Shown here piece by piece: positions 57,601 to 63,600 of a DNA stretch of 64,000 nucleotides. Both the position numbers and the translations under genes were made by a program. Each line of letters starts with the position of its first letter. Position 1 is the stretch's first letter. Source of the stretch: Arctopsyche grandis (taxonomy: Eukaryota > Arthropoda > Insecta > Trichoptera > Hydropsychidae); assembly GCF_051622035.1 (NCBI RefSeq), contig NC_135355.1, positions 2,852,001-2,916,000 of the forward strand, written 5' to 3'. The notes under the pieces were generated by a model that had not been told where the DNA came from, did not search any database, and saw nothing but the letters and a program-made list of their open reading frames with translations.

Positions 57601-60600
57601 ATGTGGTGGTGCTGGATGTGACTCTATATGTCCTTTGGTATTTGGGAGCCAAACTATAAAACGATTTGAATATATTACGGGCAGGGCGACTTGTATAGCA
57701 GGATGCTCTACTCCGGCTTGTGTATGTGCTCCAGATTACATGAGAGATCCTGTTACTGGACAGTGCGTTCTGACACCAGATTGTCGTAAGTTTTGCAACC
57801 GAAAATAGGCTAAACTCCATTTTGAGATGATCATTAGTTGTAAATAAACATGTTTTTAGCTCCACCAACATGTTCCGGTTCCCATGAGGTATACACCGCT
57901 TGTGGAGGTCCTGGTTGTGATCCAACTTGCCCGACGGTATTCGGTGGTCGGACTATACAACAATTAATGTACATAACCGGAAAAGCAACTTGTCCAGAGG
58001 GTTGCTTTACACCTGCTTGCGTGTGTGCTCCAGGATACACTAGGGACTCAATAACTGGGCAGTGCGTTTTGACTACTGCCTGTCGTAAGTACTTGTGAAT
58101 TTCATAATATATATTTTTCTAACATGGTAAAGCGGCGATAGTAAATTGGGAATATTTTTTTAGCACCACCATCATGTAATGGTGACAATGAAGTATATAC
58201 TTTATGTGGTGGTGCTGGATGTGACTCTATATGTCCTTTGGTATTTGGGAGCCAAACTATAAAACGATTTGAATATATTACGGGCAGGGCGACTTGTATA
58301 GCAGGATGCTCTACTCCGGCTTGTGTATGTGCTCCAGATTACATGAGAGATCCTGCTACTGGGCACTGCGTTCTGACTCCAGATTGTCGTAAGTTTTGGA
58401 AGCGAAAATAGGTTAAACTCCATTTTGAAATGATCGTTAGTTGTAAATAAACATGTTTTTAGCTCCACCATCATGTTCCGGTTCCCATGAGGTATACACC
58501 GCTTGTGGAGGTCATGGTTGTGAAGCAATTTGTCCGTTGGTATTTAGTGGTCGTACTATACAACAATTTAAGTACATTAGCGGGAAAACTACTTGTCCGA
58601 CGGGATGCTCCACTCCAGCTTGCGTGTGTGCGGAAGGATACACGCGGGATTCTGCTACTGGGCAGTGCGTTCTGACACCAGATTGTCGTAAGTTTTGCAA
58701 CCGAAAATTGGCCAAACTTCATTTTGAGAATTATCGTTAGTTGTAAATAAACATGTTTTTAGCTCCACCATCATGTTCCGATTCCCATGAGGTATACACC
58801 GCTTGTGGAGGTGCTGGTTGTGATCCAACTTGCCCGACAGTATTCGGTGGTCGGACTATACAACAATTGAAGTACATAACCGGAAAAGCAACTTGTCCAG
58901 AGGGTTGCTCTACTCCTGCTTGCGTGTGTGCTTCAGGATACACTAGGGACTCAATAACTGGGCAGTGCGTTTTGACTACTGCCTGTCGTAAGTACTTGTG
59001 AATTCCATAAAATATCTCTAATATCGTAAAGGGGCGATAGTAAATTGTGAATATTTTTTTAGCCCCACCATCATGTAACGGTGACAATGAAGTATATACA
59101 TTATGTGGTGGTGCTGGATGTGACTCTGTATGTCCGTTGGTATTTGGGGGCCAAACTATAAAACGATTTGAATACATTACGGTCAGGGCAACCTGTATAG
59201 CAGGATGCTCTACTCCGGCTTGTGTATGTAGTCCAGGTTACATGAGAGATCCTGCTACCGGGCAGTGTGTTCTCACTCCAGATTGTCGTAAGTTTTGCAA
59301 CCAAAAATAAACTTTAAGTTCGGTTGTCTCATATTGAAACCCTTGCGCTCTTGCAGTCCTGACATAATCCCGGACTTCATACTAAAGGGTTGTTCTAGTG
59401 CCTTGATGCAGCCCTTATTGCATGTTTTCATTTTGTCTCTTAAATCCTGTTACTTTGCAGCGTTATGGAGGTGTACCCGGATTGTCCCTATACATAAGAG
59501 CGGTGATAAATCCTATATAGGAAATTTTAGGCCTATCTCCCTTTTGTCTAGTCCTGCTAAGTTTTTCGAGATAATACTCTGCAGATACATTTGCAAATAT
59601 TTTCAAAATTTTGTGATTGCGGAGCAACATGCATTTCGGCCCGGGCGCTCTACTGTTACGAATCTGTTCGAGTTTACCAATTATGTTCACCGTCACCTAG
59701 ACCATCATTCATCTGCTCATGTAATTTATAACGATTTCCAGAAAGCCTTTGATAAATTAAATCATTTTATTTTATTAAAGAAAATGTCCGCATATGGTTT
59801 TCATGACAGATTGTTCCAGTCTTTTAGATCATATCTTATGGATCGTCAACACTTTCTAGTCTTCGGTACCGCTCACTCCCGTATCAATATCGCTGGTTCA
59901 GGAGTTCCCCAAGGCTCTTACCTCAGGCCCTTGATATTCAATTTATTTAAAAATGATATTGGTAATTTATTGGTCAATTGTCGTTTCTCACTATACGGTG
60001 ATGATCTAAAGCTCTATTTGATTCTCGATTCTGAACGCTCTTGTGAGCTTTTACAAGATGATCTTAATGCTCTTTATGATTGGTCGTTAACCAAACGTTT
60101 GCCTCTTAATGTATCCAAGTGCAAGGTAATGTGATACTCCAGATCTAGATCTATCCCCTACAGTAACTTTCCTTATCTTGCTGGGAACTCTTTATTGAAC
60201 TGGATCGATTCTACCGTTGATCTTTGGGTTGCATTTCAGAGTGACCTAAATTTCTCTGATCATATTGACTCTGTGTGTTGCTCTGCCTAATGAATGCTTG
60301 AGTTTGTCTTTCGTAATTCTCGACACTTCCATAATCCCACTGTTTTGAGGCTGCTGTACAATGCTCTAGTAAGGAGTATCTTGGAATACGCCCCTATGAT
60401 CTGGAATCCTTCCACTAAATTTCTATCTATGAAACTTGAACTTATCTAAAGACGCTTTATCCGACTGCTTTATAAGGCTAAACTCCATTTTGAGACGATC
60501 GTTAGTTGTAAAAAAACATATTTTCAGCTCCACCATCATGTCCCGGTTCCCATGAGGTATACACCGCTTGTGGAGGTCCTGGTTGTGAAGAAACCTGTCC

Positions 60601-63600
60601 TTTGGTATTTGGTGGTCGTACGATACAACAATTTAGGTACATTAGCGGCAGAGCTACTTGCCCGACGGGATGCTCCACCCCAGCTTGCGTATGTGCGGAA
60701 GGATACACGCGGGATTCTGCTACTGGGCAGTGCGTTCTGACTCCAGACTGTCGTATGTTTTGTAACCAAAAATAGGCTATACTCCATTATGAGACGATTG
60801 TTTGTTGTAAATAAACATATTTTTAGCTCCACCATCATGTCCCGGTTCCCATGAGGTATACACTGTTTGTGGAGGTCCTGGTTGTGAAGGAATTTGTCCG
60901 TTGGTATTTAGTGGTCGTACTATACAACAATTAAATTACAATAGCGGAAAAGCTACTTGCCCGACGGGATGCTCCACCCCAGCTTGCGTATGTGCCGAAG
61001 GATACACACGGGATTCTGATACTGGGCAGTGCGTCCTGACTCCAGACTGTCGTAAGTTTTGCAACCAAAAATCGGCTATAATCCATTTTGAGACGATTGT
61101 TTGTTGTAAATAAACATATTTTTAGCTCCACCATCATGTCCCGGTTCCCATGAGGTATACACTGTTTGTGGAGGTCCTGGTTGTGAAGGAATTTGTCCGT
61201 TGGTATTCAGTGGTCGTACTATACAACAATTAAAGTACAATAGCGGAAAAGCTACTTGCCCGACGGGATGCTCCACCCCAGCTTGCGTATGTGCCGAAGG
61301 ATACACGCGGAATTCTGATACTGGGCAGTGCGTCCTGACTCCAGATTGTCGTAAGTTTTACGTTCAAAATACGGTTTGCTAATTTTGAGACAATGGTTAG
61401 TTAAAAGTGTACATATTTTTAGCTCCACCATCATGTCCCGGTTCCCATGAGGTATACCGCGCTTGTGGAGGTCCTGGTTGTGAAGAAATCTGTCCTTTGG
61501 TATTTGGTGGTCGTACGATACAACAATTTAAGTACATTAGCGGCAAAGCTACTTGCCCAACAGGATGCTCCACCCCAGCGTGCGTGTGTGCGGAAGGATA
61601 CACGCGGGATTCTGATACTGGGCAGTGCGTTCTGACTCCAGACTGTCGTAAGTTTTGCAACCAAAAATAGGCTATACTCCATTATGAGACGATTGTTTGT
61701 TGTAAATAAACATATTTTTAGCTCCACCATCATGTCCCGGTTCTAATGAGGTATACACCGCTTGTGGAGGTCCTGGTTGTGAAGAAATCTGTCCTTTGGT
61801 ATTTGGTGGTCGTACGATACAACAATTTAAGTACATTAGCGGCAAAGCTACTTGCCCAACAGGATGCTCCACCCCAGCGTGCGTGTGTGCGGAAGGATAC
61901 ACGCGGGATTCTGCTACTGGGCAGTGCGTTCTGACTCCAGACTGTCGTAAGTTTTGCAACCAAAAATAGGCTATACTCCATTATGAGACGATTGTTTGTT
62001 GTAAATAAACATATTTTTAGCTCCACCATCATGTCCCGGTTCCCATGAGGTATACACCGCTTGTGGAGGTCCTGGTTGTGAAGAAATCTGTCCTTTGGTA
62101 TTTGGTGGTCGTACGATACAACAATTTAAGTACATTAGCGGCAAAGCTACTTGCCCAACAGGATGCTCCACCCCAGCGTGCGTGTGTGCGGAAGGATACA
62201 CGCGGGATTCTGCTACTGGGCAGTGCGTTCTGACTCCAGACTGTCGTAAGTTTTGCAACCAAAAATAGGCTATACTCCATTATGAGACGATTGTTTGTTG
62301 TAAATAAACATATTTTTAGCTCCACCATCATGTCCCGGTTCCCATGAGGTATACACCGCTTGTGGAGGTCCTGGTTGTGAAGAAATCTGTCCTTTGGTAT
62401 TTGGTGGTCGTACGATACAACAATTTAAGTACATTAGCGGCAAAGCTACTTGCCCAACAGGATGCTCCACCCCAGCGTGCGTGTGTGCGGAAGGATACAC
62501 GCGGGATTCTGCTACTGGGCAGTGCGTTCTGACTCCAGACTGTCGTAAGTTTTGCAACCAAAAATAGGCTATACTCCATTATGAGACGATTGTTTGTTGT
62601 AAATAAACATATTTTTAGCTCCACCATCATGTCCCGGTTCCCATGAGGTATACACCGCTTGTGGAGGTCCTGGTTGTGAAGAAATCTGTCCTTTGGTATT
62701 TGGTGGTCGTACGATACAACAATTTAAGTACATTAGCGGCAAAGCTACTTGCCCAACAGGATGCTCCACCCCAGCGTGCGTGTGTGCGGAAGGATACACG
62801 CGGGATTCTGCTACTGGGCAGTGCGTTCTGACTCCAGACTGTCGTAAGTTTTGCAACCAAAAATAGGCTATACTCCATTATGAGACGATTGTTTGTTGTA
62901 AATAAACATATTTTTAGCTCCACCATCATGTCCCGGTTCCCATGAGGTATACACCGCTTGTGGAGGTCCTGGTTGTGAAGAAATCTGTCCTTTGGTATTT
63001 GGTGGTCGTACGATACAACAATTTAAGTACATTAGCGGCAAAGCTACTTGCCCAACAGGATGCTCCACCCCAGCGTGCGTGTGTGCGGAAGGATACACGC
63101 GGGATTCTGCTACTGGGCAGTGCGTTCTGACTCCAGACTGTCGTAAGTTTTGCAACCAAAAATAGGCTATACTCCATTATGAGACGATTGTTTGTTGTAA
63201 ATAAACATATTTTTAGCTCCACCATCATGTCCCGGTTCCCATGAGGTATACACCGCTTGTGGAGGTCCTGGTTGTGAAGAAATCTGTCCTTTGGTATTTG
63301 GTGGTCGTACGATACAACAATTTAAGTACATTAGCGGCAAAGCTACTTGCCCAACAGGATGCTCCACCCCAGCGTGCGTGTGTGCGGAAGGATACACGCG
63401 GGATTCTGCTACTGGGCAGTGCGTTCTGACTCCAGACTGTCGTAAGTTTTGCAACCAAAAATAGGCTATACTCCATTATGAGACGATTGTTTGTTGTAAA
63501 TAAACATATTTTTAGCTCCACCATCATGTCCCGGTTCCCATGAGGTATACACCGCTTGTGGAGGTCCTGGTTGTGAAGAAATCTGTCCTTTGGTATTTGG

